DNA of 64,000 bases from Nansenia antarctica (taxonomy: Eukaryota > Chordata > Actinopteri > Argentiniformes > Microstomatidae). This document shows positions 11,487 through 21,293 of this stretch, piece after piece. The notes under the pieces were generated by a model, which had not been told where the DNA came from, searched no databases, and saw only the letters and a program-made list of their open reading frames with translations. The position numbers were made by a program, and so were the translations under genes. Numbering within the stretch: position 1 is the first letter of the stretch; each line of letters starts with the position of its first letter. The stretch spans positions 7,359,926 to 7,423,925 of the forward strand of contig OZ022346.1 in assembly GCA_963989245.1 (NCBI GenBank). The letters are read 5' to 3'.

Positions 11487-11786
11487 CACTATGCAAATTA
11501 GGGGTCCAGACACACCCAATCATGAATATAAGCATTCTAATGTGTTTCTAATAGTCAAAAAACATAAAATAGACACCAGGCTTGCATTTCTAGTTCATTT
11601 GGTTCAAAAGTTATAGCCGAAACCTTTTTCGGAGGGCGGCCATATTGATTTGGCCGCCATGGCGACCCCGATGGTCGTTGGCTCGGGCGCCCTGGCTAAA
11701 TCATTAGAGCATAACTCTGAGCTACATCTGGGCCAAATCTGGTGCTTTTGCACAAATTTGCACAAAAATATCCCTAAGGCCCCAAC
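11487..11786 (-). repeat. Interspersed repeat, inverted partner of 7857-8270
   Basis: Reverse-complement counterpart of the repeat at 7857, sharing GGGGTCCAGACACACCCAAT and GCCGCCATGGCGACC. It is truncated at its 5' (lower) side relative to the partner. Confidence 0.75.
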
Positions 11787-11924
11787 TAACACACACATCA
11801 CACACATCACACACACAGTAAGACCATGCACCTGACACACCAAACACACACACACAAGTGCACGCACGCGCATGCACACACACACACACACACACACATA
11901 CAGCAGAGTCCCTACTGTACCAAG

Positions 11925-11963
11925 GGAGGAGATGCCTTTCTTCCTCAGGTAGACGTCGGCAAA
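11925..11963 (-). pseudogene. Partial tandem duplicate of the exon-like segment at 12001-12104
   Basis: The minus strand reads VFADVYLRKKGISSL, then donor GTACAG. It differs from the adjacent VFANVYLRKKGIASL mostly by changes that are silent or conservative in this frame (TCT/TCC, CTA/CTT). That is mild evidence that this frame was coding. CA repeats separate the two. Confidence 0.4.
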
Positions 11964-12000
11964 CACACACACACACACACACAGCAGAGTCTCTCCTGTA

Positions 12001-12104
12001 CCTAGAGAGGCGATGCCTTTCTTCCTCAGGTAGACGTTGGCGAACACGTCCACCTCCACCTCCAGCAGAGCGCCCATCGCAGGGCTGCACTCCCAGTAGC
12101 CCTC
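12001..12104 (-). CDS. Candidate exon of an unidentified gene
   Basis: On the minus strand, acceptor GTGTGTAG is followed by GAGGGCTACTGGGAG and donor GTACAG. The frame reads GYWECSPAMGALLEVEVDVF then ANVYLRKKGIASL. It is flanked by CA microsatellites and by a partial duplicate of itself at 11925-11963. A second frame is also open. The gene is not recognised, and phase with the candidate exon at 12492 is not consistent in the frame I prefer. Confidence 0.4.
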
Positions 12105-12144
<40 letters not shown>

Positions 12145-12411
12145 CACCACCAGACACACACGCACACAACACACACACACACACAACACACCAGACACAC
12201 ACACACACACACACACACAACACAACACACACCACACACACACAACACACCAGACACACACACACACACAACACACACCACACACACACAACACACACAA
12301 CACACACACACAACACACCAGACAAACACACACACACACACAAACACAACACACCAGACAAACACACACACACATACACACACAACACAACACACCACAC
12401 ACACACACACA

Positions 12412-12461
<50 letters not shown>

Positions 12462-12462
12462 G
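12105..12462. repeat. CA-rich microsatellite with CACACCAGA interruptions
   Basis: Runs of CA broken by CACAACACACCAGACA units. Predicted ORFs on both strands are low-complexity artefacts. Confidence 0.95.
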
Positions 12463-12491
12463 AGATGAGCAACTGTCCTCACCTGGCTCAC

Positions 12492-12535
12492 CTGGTGTCT
12501 CTTCTACACACAGGTAGTGGATGAGGCGAGTTCCA
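12492..12535 (-). CDS. Candidate 44-bp micro-exon
   Basis: On the minus strand, acceptor GATAAGCAG, then GTRLIHYLCVEETP, then donor GTGAGC. Strong splice consensus on both sides. Too short to identify. Possibly part of the same unidentified minus-strand gene as 12001-12104. Confidence 0.35.
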
Positions 12536-12664
12536 CTGCTTATCAGAGAGCTATGTGTTTTCATTCTGTTGTCATATTCCACTATCACTTAGAACAGGAA
12601 AACTTTGTTATCATTAACAAAAAGCATACATGTAGGATATGATAACTTTGTTTCCATGTTGTAT

Positions 12665-13665
12665 GTATGGTGCGGCATGCAAGGCCCCTAACTTTTATTT
12701 TATTTTATTTTTTTACCTTTATTTTACCAGGCGAGACAATTAAGAACAAAATTCTTATTTACAATGCCGGCCTGCAATAAGGGGAAAGGGGAGGGGGGCT
12801 GAAAGATAAAACATGTTAAAAACAAAGCACAATAAGCATTAAACACATGCATGTAACACAAACAATACAACAAAAGCACTAACAGACATCAATAATGGAA
12901 TACAACAGTAAGCACAAAAAGCAGACAGGCAACACAAGACAATACAATACAACAAAACACACTGGGACACAGCCAAAAAGCAGACAGGCAACACAAGACA
13001 ATACAATACAACAAAACGCACTGGGACACAGCCAAGCAAACACAACAATAACCACTGAGACACGACCAATCAACACAGCGATACAACATGGACACTAAGA
13101 CAGCCAGTAAACAAACCAATACAACGATACACACTGAGACACAGTCAAGCAAACATAAATACGGTACAACAATAACCACTGAGACACAGCCACCAAATAC
13201 GTACAACAACAGCAATAAGCACTTACGAAACAGGCCAACAAACATTAGAAAACAGTATTAACATTAACACAGAAAAGCTTAAAAGCAGAGAATGAGCAGA
13301 CATGAGTGTATGGGGGCATAAAAACAAGTGCAGGTGGACAGAGGGGGTGTGTAAAGGGAATGAATACAAGTGCTGCCCTACAGAGAAGAGAAGCATGTGC
13401 AGGAATCAGTGAGGGTGTCTGAAATAGTGAGTCTGAAGGCAGAGAGGGAGATGAGTTTATCCAGTTTGAGGGTTTTTTGCAGAGCATTCCAGTCAGAGGG
13501 GGCAGCAAACTGGAATGATGCACGGCCAAGGGAAGTGGTGGATTTGGGAATGTTTAGTTGGATGTGGAGTGAGGATCGGGTGTTGCGAGTGACAGGCAGA
13601 GGGTGAAGCAGGAGACACAGATAGGGGGGTGATAGGTGGAGGAGAGTTTTATAGATGACCACACC
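12665..13665 (-). pseudogene. LINE 3' region, minus strand
   Basis: The minus-strand frame at 13662-13378 reads RNTRSSLHIQLNIPKSTTSL and SFQFAAPSDWNALQKTLKL, the C-terminal tail seen in fish LINE reverse transcriptases. The plus-strand motif TTTATTTTACCAGGCGAGAC near 12718 marks the 3' end. A 64-bp tandem duplication (AAAGCAGACAGGCAACACAA) lies at 12916-13036, with looser repeats to 13240. Confidence 0.7.
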
Positions 13666-13965
13666 AATCTATCAGAAAACAGGTTCATACTACATACTAC
13701 ATACTACATACGCATGAAACCTCTATCCCATTTCAACCATGGAATTCGCCGACATCTAAAAACAACCTTGCGACCTAACACTGCCACCTAGCGACTCAAT
13801 ATGAAACCTTGTTGATAATGTGCTAAACGGACCAGCTTCCTTCTTAGGTTATTTTGTCTGTAAAAAAAAAAAAAAATGTATGTAACAGACACAAAGAGAC
13901 TCCTGAAGAAAAAACCATTGTCTCAATACAAATACATGAATGAAAAAGAATGATCTCTGAAAGGC

Positions 13966-13999
13966 TCTCTGTCTGTCTCTGTCTCTGTCTCTGTCTCTG

Positions 14000-14051
<52 letters not shown>
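13966..14051. repeat. TCTCTG / CT microsatellite
   Basis: (TCTCTG)n passing into (CT)n, immediately downstream (minus strand) of the splice donor of the candidate exon at 14062. Confidence 0.95.
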
Positions 14052-14053
<2 letters not shown>

Positions 14054-14061
14054 AGACTCAC

Positions 14062-14560
14062 CGCAGCGGCTGGCAGGTCATTCTTGGTGTGTGTGTGCTC
14101 TGTGCGTCTACATGGTCCGTCGATGTGTCAGCGAAGGTCCGAATCTTTCTGGTCGCTTCAGGGCTGGGCCGTCCCAGCCCGTCCATGGGCCTGGTTGGGG
14201 GTCCTGCTGGGGCCTGATTGGGTCTGGCCTGGTCAGGAGGAGGAGGAGGAGGAAGACTGCACTTCACAGCAGTGGCTTGAGGGGCTCTGGCCAGGGGTCG
14301 TGCCCCAAAAACTGACCCCATAGGTGGGGCTGAGCTCATCCTTAACCCTCCACCACCAGGGGGCCCTCCAACACCAGGGGGCCCTACTCCACCAGGGGGC
14401 CCTCCTCCACCAGGGGGCCCTCCAACACCAGGGGGCCCTCCTCCACCATCCACCACTACCAAGGCATCCTCACAGGGGGGGATTGCTGCGGATGCACAAG
14501 CTATAAACCTCTGAGCACTCAGAAGCTCGGCTCTGCAGTCAAAAGACAACTTGAACACTG
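14062..14560 (-). CDS. Candidate Gly/Pro-rich exon of an unidentified gene
   Basis: The minus-strand frame is open for 303 codons (14969-14058). Its distal part is antisense to the SINE at 14716, so only the part below about 14560 is proposed here. It ends at a good donor (CTGCG then GTGAGT, 14056-14061). It contains GGPPGVGGPPGGGGPPGG repeats from a 15-18-bp array at 14346-14450, a PPPPPP run, and TPRMTCQPLR before the donor. A plausible acceptor (GACTGCAG) lies near 14535. No domain is recognised. Codon-period repeats can keep frames open by chance. Confidence 0.35.
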
Positions 14561-14715
14561 CCGGAGCTGTGGCCTGGGCTCTGGCCAGGGGTTGTGCCCC
14601 CAAAACAACTGACCCCATAGGAAATCTCGAGGGCGTTACCGAGGGCAACGCTGCCTGGAATGGTGCCGCCCGGCGGCCTCCAAGCCTCCCGCAGGCCGTA
14701 GCGCTCATTTTTTTT

Positions 14716-14935
14716 TTCATTCTCTCATTCACCCATTCACACACACACATTCCACACACCAATGGCGGCAAGCTACCATGCAAGGCGCCGGCCCGCTCAC
14801 TGGGAGCAACTTGGGGTTCAGTGTCTTGCCCAAGGACACTTCGACATGTGGCCAGCCGGGGCTCGAACCGCCGATCTGCCAACCTTGCGATCAGATTAGA
14901 TGCCGACTCTACCTCCTGAGACACAGCCGCCCCTC
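14716..14935 (-). mobile_element. tRNA-derived SINE (truncated copy)
   Basis: On the minus strand the head reads GGCTGTGTCTCAGGAGGTAG (A-box-like), followed by GGCGGTTCGAGCCCC (B-box-like). The central motif is GTGTCCTTGGGCAAGACACT. The 3' part is missing at the duplication edge. Sister copies lie at 19205, 27480, 45923, 51933 and 58689, all on the minus strand. Confidence 0.75.
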
Positions 14936-14994
14936 TCTCTGCCGCACACCTCTCGGTCCCGTCTCCCATGTCAGGAAGTCAGAAACACGGTGGA

Positions 14995-15346
14995 GTAGTG
15001 GACAGGTAGTAATGGACAGGTAGTAATGGACAGGTAGTAATGGACAGGTAGTAATGGACAGGTAATGGACAGGTAGTAGTGGACAGGTAGTAATGGACAG
15101 GTAGTAATGGACAGGTAGTAATGGACAGGTAGTAATGGACAGGTAGTAATGGACAGGTAGTAGTGGACAGGTAGTAATGGACAGGTAGTAATGGACAGGT
15201 AGTATTGGACAGGTAGTAATGGACAGGTAGTAATGGACAGGTAGTAATGGACAGGTAGTAATGGACAGGTAGTAATGGACAGGTAGTAATGGACAGGTAG
15301 TAATGGACAGGTAGTAATGGACAGGTAGTAATGGACAGGTAGTAGT
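14995..15346. repeat. 14-bp minisatellite, about 25 copies
   Basis: Unit TAATGGACAGGTAG. The matching arrays in units 2 and 3 have about 13 (19531-19716) and about 10 (27845-27990) copies. Confidence 0.95.
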
Positions 15347-15921
15347 GGAACTGCTTATTGCACAATGCTATTTATACTATTTCAAAAACATAGAAATTAT
15401 CTTCTCATTGTGTTGCGTCTACATATTTCATAATGTATTCATAATGGAATAACATACATTAATACCAATTGAAATTGGTAATACAGGTCTACAAAATAAG
15501 AGTAAGTTATGACCATTCATTTTACAACGTGTAGAAACATTTGTACAAACCTTATGAAATGTCACACTCTGGTGGCCAGAATAAAAGCTGTGCAGCAGCA
15601 ACATTACTGAGTCAACCAGTAGTAATTATGTGGCTGAGCAGAAGGCTGGTCTCAATGTAATGGAACAGTTTCCATTATTTTTAGAGCCGCTCTGCCTCTA
15701 GTCCATTAATTGATTGTATACATGGTGTTGTGTTTTTATAAAAAAAAACACCTGGTTGCTACAAATGCAGAGCTTTGGGAGATTTTCTGACAACCGTTCT
15801 CAAATGGGACATTCCCAGAGAGGCCTGTGATGAAGCAGGTAGCACTGAAGTATCAGGCAGCACCCAGTGAACTGGGTAGCACAGAGTCCAAGCCTGCCCA
15901 GTTGCATCTGTAGCAACCAGC

Positions 15922-15960
15922 TACTACACTTGACCTTAGCCAAAAGGCCGAGGAAGCGAT
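15922..15960 (-). pseudogene. U2 snRNA 5'-end-derived sequence (unit 1)
   Basis: The minus strand starts ATCGCTTCCTCGGCC, continues TTTTGGCTAAGGTCAAGTG and ends TAGTA. This matches the first ~38 nt of U2 snRNA, including the branch-point-pairing GTAGTA, with one inserted C and one A-to-G change. Sequence after TAGTA is unlike U2. No snRNA promoter was identified. It is best read as a U2-derived pseudogene or the head of a U2-derived SINE. Confidence 0.65.
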
Positions 15961-15989
15961 ACCCACAATGGGTACGAGGTAGGAGAGTC

Positions 15990-16977
15990 TTGATTGATTG
16001 ATTGAAAACCTTTATTGTCCCCAATGGGGAAATTTTGTTGTCAAACAGCTCAGTTAGGGCAGAAAACATTCAGTACAGAAAACAGAAAAACATTCAATAA
16101 AATACATAAAACAGTGCAGGCTCAATAAGTAAAAAGTTCCAAAAGTTCCATCTCCAGGTCTCCCCCACCCTGCAGGGCCTGGTTGTAGAGTCGGAGTGCA
16201 GCTGGAATAAAGGACTGTCCAAATCTTTTTGTACTTTGACGGGGGAGAACAAATCTGTGGCTGAACTTGCTCCTCATCCCTGCCAGCTCGCAGTACATCG
16301 GGTGGGAGGGATTGGCCAGCATGGCCGCCAGTTTTTTCCCCATCCTCTGTTCTGCCACCACCTCTAGGCTGTCCAGCCCGGTCCCCACCACAGAGCTGGC
16401 CTTCTTCACCAGTTTGTTTAGCTTCGCAGCATCCCTGGCACAGATGTTTCCACCCCAGCAGGCCACGGCGAAGAACAGAACGCTGGCAACCACCGACTGA
16501 TAAAACATTTGCAGCAGCTTGTTGCAGACACCGAAAGACCTCAGCCTTCTCAGGAAAAACAGTCTGCTCTGCCCTTTCCTGAGAAGAGCCTCGGTGTTGT
16601 CAGTCCAGTCCAGTTTGTTATTAATTTGTACTCCCAGGTACCTGTAGGAGTCCACCCTCTCGACTTCCACCCCCTTGATGATGATGGGGGCTGGGGTCCT
16701 TCTCTTCCTCCTAAAATCCACCACCAACTCCTTTGTTTTGCTGGTGTTAAGCAAAAGGTAGTTGGTGTCGCACCACTGCACGAAGCTCTCCACCAGGGCC
16801 CTGTACTCCTCATCCCTGTCGTCTGTGATGTAACCGACGATAGAGGAGTCATCCGAAAACTTCTGCAGGTGGCACTGGTCGGAGCTAAACTGGAAGTCGG
16901 AGGTATAGAGGGTGAAGAGAAAGGGTGACAGAACAGTTCCCTGGGGGGCACCGGTGTTGCACACCACCACCTCAGTC
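15990..16977 (-). mobile_element. 5'-truncated Rex1/CR1-like LINE, unit 1 only
   Basis: The minus-strand ORF (about 16994-16122) retains the RT end: GAPQGTVLSPFLFTLYTSD, KFSDDSSIVGYI (catalytic DD with Ser for the usual Ala), LLLNTSKTKELVVDFRRKRR, YRYLGVQINNKLDW and a C-terminal SFIPAALRLYN. The 3' end is a (TTGA)n tail at 15990. Unit 2 shows the empty site (AGGAGAGTCAATCTCTG at 20346), and AGTC is duplicated at the filled ends (15986-15989 and 16974-16977). The ORF is uninterrupted over the retained part. Confidence 0.9.
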
Positions 16978-17331
16978 AATCTCTGACACGTCAATACACG
17001 TCACGGTTTAACCACAATAGTTTCTATATGCATTCCACCAAATAATACAACATATTTAACTTAACATTGTTCATGTACTGCTAATGTACAAAACATCCCA
17101 GAAATGCTACTTATGACTGTTCCAAACTGGGAAATTCAATACGTCCCACGGTCACGTGGTAAGCCGTCTCCAATCGTAGCGGAAGAAGGCATTTGCTCAT
17201 CAAAATCACATTTACCGCAAACTGGAAATAATGACCAACCGGTTACATGTAGTAAAACGTAATGTGATTATTATGGGCCATGTTTTGGATATTGACGCTT
17301 AGCTTTTCGCCTGAATATGAATGACACAGAC

Positions 17332-17336
<5 letters not shown>

Positions 17337-17363
<27 letters not shown>
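17337..17363. repeat. CA microsatellite
   Basis: (CA)n; the unit 2 counterpart is shorter (20710-20732). Confidence 0.95.
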
Positions 17364-17364
<1 letters not shown>

Positions 17365-17600
17365 GCAGCCGATAGAAAGACCTCTGTCGCCCTCTAGCGG
17401 TTATATTACACTTTGACCAGACATCTCTGACCTGTCCTGTTTCTCCCCGGTTAATTGTCAGTACTATCCTTGATGATCGACTAAATTAATTGTAGGACTG
17501 TGTACAAGTGAAAACAAACCACAGACCAAAGTAATCAGAGGCATGACCATTTATGTGGAATAAACTCGTTTCACAAGCACTACGACTTCACCCAATGAGC

Positions 17601-17922
17601 CTAGTCACTGTGGCTGTGATAGCACTGGCCAACCCAGTTAAAACCAAGGCTTTGGACTTTTGGGGGACTGCCAGTTGAGCTTTCTCCAAGCTCTGGAGGG
17701 GTCGGCGATGTCACAGTGTGGGTTGAAGAGCTCTCACCAAGCTCTGGAGGGGTCGGCGATGTCACAGTGTGGGTTGAAGAGCTCTCACCAAGCTCTGGAG
17801 GGGTCGGCAATGTCACAGTGTGGGTTGAAGAGCTCTCACCAAGCTCTGGAGGGGTCGGCGATGTCACAGTGTGGGTTGAAGAGCTCTCACCAAGCTCTAC
17901 CCTGGGAGGCCATGGAGGATGG
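17601..17922 (-). CDS. Candidate terminal exon with 17-residue Ser/Thr/Pro repeats (unit 1)
   Basis: On the minus strand an acceptor (GTCTCTTCAG) precedes HPPWPPRVELGESSSTHTV. Four 51-bp repeats follow, each encoding 17 residues (PTPPELGESSSTHTVTS), then GFNWVGQCYHSHSD and TAG at 17601-17603. The phase fits the upstream candidate exon at 18293-18384. No family is recognised; the composition is mucin-like. It is duplicated almost identically at 25850-26171. A frame kept open by a 51-bp satellite could be accidental. Confidence 0.4.
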
Positions 17923-17994
17923 CTGAAGAGACACCAGGCAGTGCTACAGTAGTAAGAAATACATTAGTTAGTGCAGAGAGTCCATAGTCATCAC

Positions 17995-18062
17995 TGTATG
18001 ACAGAGTCCATAGTCATCACTGTATGACAGAGTCCATAGTCATCACTGTATGACAGTCCACA
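17995..18062. repeat. 26-bp tandem repeat, 3 copies
   Basis: Unit around AGTCCATAGTCATCACTGTA. Unit 2 has four copies (26226-26331). Confidence 0.9.
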
Positions 18063-18292
18063 GCTGGCTCACAGGTGACCACACAGAACAATTACAAGCT
18101 TCAGAATAACAGTAGTTAGATCTGCTGACAAGGTGATGGAGCATTTTAGTGACTTGACATGTGAGCATAACTTGTCATGATCATGACTAATATCTGTTGC
18201 GATGTGAACTCAAATCAACCCACAACCCATTTCAAATCAACCCACAACCCCAACGATTGCTTTGTCAAGAGATGTAAGTCTAAGACACGTAC

Positions 18293-18384
18293 CTGACTTT
18301 AGCGAGGTGTGAGATCTGACTAACGCTGGTCTGAGAACTGATGGAGGAGGCAGGACATGGACCCACTCTGCTTTTGGAAAGGTT
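18293..18384 (-). CDS. Candidate internal exon (unit 1)
   Basis: Minus strand: acceptor CTCTTTTCAAG, 92 bp reading NLSKSRVGPCPASSISSQTS then VSQISHLAKV, and a perfect donor (AAAGTCAG then GTACGT). Phase 2 is completed by the first base of the candidate exon at 17922. No family recognised. Copy at 26568-26659. Confidence 0.4.
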
Positions 18385-19204
18385 CTTGAAAAGAGACACA
18401 GGTAGAGATGAGGAAGCATTGATACACACTGGTAAGTAACAAAGCTAAATGTCTAAAACTGAGATTCATCTGATATTACATCACTATTAGCTCACAAGAG
18501 ATAGATGCTGCTTCTATCACTTCATACTGGGGCGGACCTTGTTCAGATCTTGTGGCTCTGCGCAGCCCCAGCCGGCGGGCTGATTGGCTGTGTTCCAGGA
18601 TCACGGGATAATAGTGAAGCTACAACAATTGATATATAATGGAACTTCCGGATTTAGCCACTGTTTTCAAAATAAAAGCGATCCATCGAATGATATGGAG
18701 GGGGGGACACGTTGAAAAACAGATCCAGTATCTAAAAACAAACTGTCACTGTCAATATAGTTAACCTTCCCTAAAGGGACAGTTCACTCCAAACTCCAAC
18801 TTTTCAGATCTCAACAGTGGGTTGGTGCTTCTAGGTTGGTGCATAGCCTGGTAAACCCACCCAGACAGCTTGTAAGTGCATAACTACTAGGCCTATTTAG
18901 AAACCAGAGCAGTACATGTACATGTTCTGCAACTTTTGATATGAACACACATGGTGCTTCACTTGAGTCAAAGTGACAATGAGACAATTTAGCAAAACAG
19001 CATATATCTTTTTCATTGAGAACATGCAGCATAGGGTTCCCTGGTTGTGAGGTGTACTTCTCTCTTTCTGCTAAGGTTAGAGAATGTTAGAGAACCAAGC
19101 GTGACAGACAGGCCAGTGTTCTGCTGAAACCACCCGCCTCACGCAGGGGAAGTGGAACCCTGTGACATTAGTCTGGTTTTGGCTCAGCTCCGCTCTCCCT
19201 GAGT

Positions 19205-19468
19205 GTAATGGACTGACTTATATAGCTATGCCTTATTCCAAAGCGCTTTACAACGGCCTCTCATTCACCCATTCACACACACACATTCCACACACCAATG
19301 GCGGCAAGCTACCATGCAAGGCGCCGGCCCGCTCACTGGGAGCAACTTGGGGTTCAGTGTCTTGCCCAAGGACACTTCGACATGTGGCCAGCCGGGGCTC
19401 GAACCGCCGATCTGCCAACCTTGCGATCAGATTAGATGCCGACTCTACCTCCTGAGACACAGCCGCCC
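19205..19468 (-). mobile_element. tRNA-derived SINE
   Basis: Full-length-like minus-strand copy. Head AGACACAGCCGCC at the high-coordinate end, B-box GGTTCGAGCCCC, tail CGCTTTGGAATAAGG toward 19205. It lies on the junction between duplication units 1 and 2. Confidence 0.75.
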
Positions 19469-19530
19469 CTCTCTCTGCCGCACACCTCTCGGTCCCGTCT
19501 CCCATGTCAGGAAGTCAGAAACACGGTGGA

Positions 19531-19716
19531 GTAGTGGACAGGTAGTAATGGACAGGTAGTAATGGACAGGTAGTAATGGACAGGTAGTAATGGACAGGTA
19601 GTAGTGGACAGGTAGTAATGGACAGGTAGTAATGGACAGGTAGTAATGGACAGGTAGTAATGGACAGGTAGTAATGGACAGGTAGTAATGGACAGGTAGT
19701 AGTGGACAGGTAGTAG
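19531..19716. repeat. 14-bp minisatellite, about 13 copies
   Basis: Same unit as at 14995, fewer copies. Confidence 0.95.
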
Positions 19717-20285
19717 TGGAACTGCTTATTGCACAATGCTATTTATACTATTTCAAAAACAGAAATTATCTTCTCATTGTGTTGCGTCTACATATTTCAT
19801 AATGTATTCATAATGGAATAACATACATTAATACCAATTGAAATTGGTAATACAGGTCTACAAAATAAGAGTAAGTTATGACCATTCATTTTACAACGTG
19901 TAGAAACATTTGTACAAACCTTATGAAATGTCACACTCTGGTGGCCAGAATAAAAGCTGTGCAGCAGCAACATTACTGAGTCAACCAGTAGTAATTATGT
20001 GGCTGAGCAGAAGGCTGGTCTCAATGTAATGGAACAGTTTCCTTTATTTTTAGAGCCGCTCTGCCTCTAGTTAGTTGATTGTATACATGGTGTTGTGTTT
20101 TTATAAAAAAAACACCTGGTTGCTACAAATGCAGAGCTTTGGGAGATTTTCTGGCAACCGTTCTCAAATGGGACATTCCCAGAGAGGCCTGTGATGAAGC
20201 AGGTAGCACTGAAGTATCAGGCAGCACCCAGTGAACTGGGTAGCACAGAGTTCAAGCCTGCCCAGTTGCATCTGTAGCAACCAGC

Positions 20286-20324
20286 TACTACACTTGACCT
20301 TAGCCAAAAGGCCGAGGAAGCGAT
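20286..20324 (-). pseudogene. U2 snRNA 5'-end-derived sequence (unit 2)
   Basis: The U2-like head is the same as at 15922-15960, including TAGTA. Absent from unit 3, which is cut off earlier. Confidence 0.65.
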
Positions 20325-21293
20325 ACCTACAATGGGTACGAGGTAGGAGAGTCAATCTCTGACACGTCAATACACGTCACGGTTTAACCACAAGTGTTTC
20401 TATATGCATTCCACCAAATAATACAACATATTTAACTTAACATTGTTCATGTACTGCTAATGTACAAAACATCCCAGAAATGCTACTTATGACTGTTCCA
20501 AACTGGGAAATTCAATACGTCCCACGGTCACGTGGTAAGCCGTCTCCAATCGTAGCGGAAGAAGGCATTTGCTCATCAAAATCACATTTACCGCAAACTG
20601 GAAATAATGACCAACCGGTTACATGTAGTAAAACGTAATGTGATTATTATGGGCCATGTTTTGGATATTGACGCTTAGCTTTTCGCCTGAATATGAATGA
20701 CACAGACACACGCACACATACACACACACACAGCAGCCGATAGAAAGACCTCTGTCGCCCTCTAGCGGTTATATTACACTTTGACCAGACATCTCTGACC
20801 TGTCCTGGGGGGTATTCCACGAAGCTCGATAATTTTCTAAGCCTCGATAAAGTTTTAAGCCTCGATAATGTTAGCTTGTGTTCGGTGCCATCAATGTGGC
20901 TCAAATAATTCGCTGCTTGGTTGAGCTCCTTCTGAGTCAGATATAACTAGCCTGGTCGCGACCAGGCTAAAACACAGGTTATAGCAGCGTTTCCCAAACT
21001 GTGGGTCGCGACCCCCTAGTGGGGCGCGGGGGTACTTGCAGGGGGGGCGCAGAAATAATGGGAGGGGAAAAAAATGCACACACAAGAGCTGTAAACAAAC
21101 ACTGCTTGCTTAAGGTTACCATCAGGGGTGTTGTGGGCGTTGGATGATAAAAATGAGAACCTGAATGGAGCGCAGGCCATAAACTGTAACAAAGAGGCAG
21201 CGAGGGGGCTCCATTCACGTCATTGACGCGCGCTCCATTCACGTCATTGACGCGCGCACTCCCTCCTCCAGCTATCTAGCAGCAACAACAACA

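Larger units (their letters stand above)
14716..19258. repeat. Tandem segmental duplication, unit 1
   Basis: Same order of landmarks as in units 2 and 3: SINE, 14-bp minisatellite, U2-headed segment, CA repeat, 51-bp minisatellite with exon-like pieces, then 26-27-bp repeats. Unit 1 alone carries a LINE at 15990-16977 and lacks the insertion that unit 2 has after position 17436 (CCTGTCCTGTTTCTCC). Without the LINE it is about 3.55 kb. Confidence 0.95.

Noticed and set aside
14058..14969. A single 303-residue protein
   Set aside because: The upper part is antisense-coded from the SINE at 14716-14935; only the lower part is kept as a weak exon candidate.
14995..15346. Leucine/proline/tyrosine repeat ORF on the minus strand
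   Set aside because: Product of the 14-bp minisatellite; recurs with different copy number at 19531 and 27845 and has no splice context.
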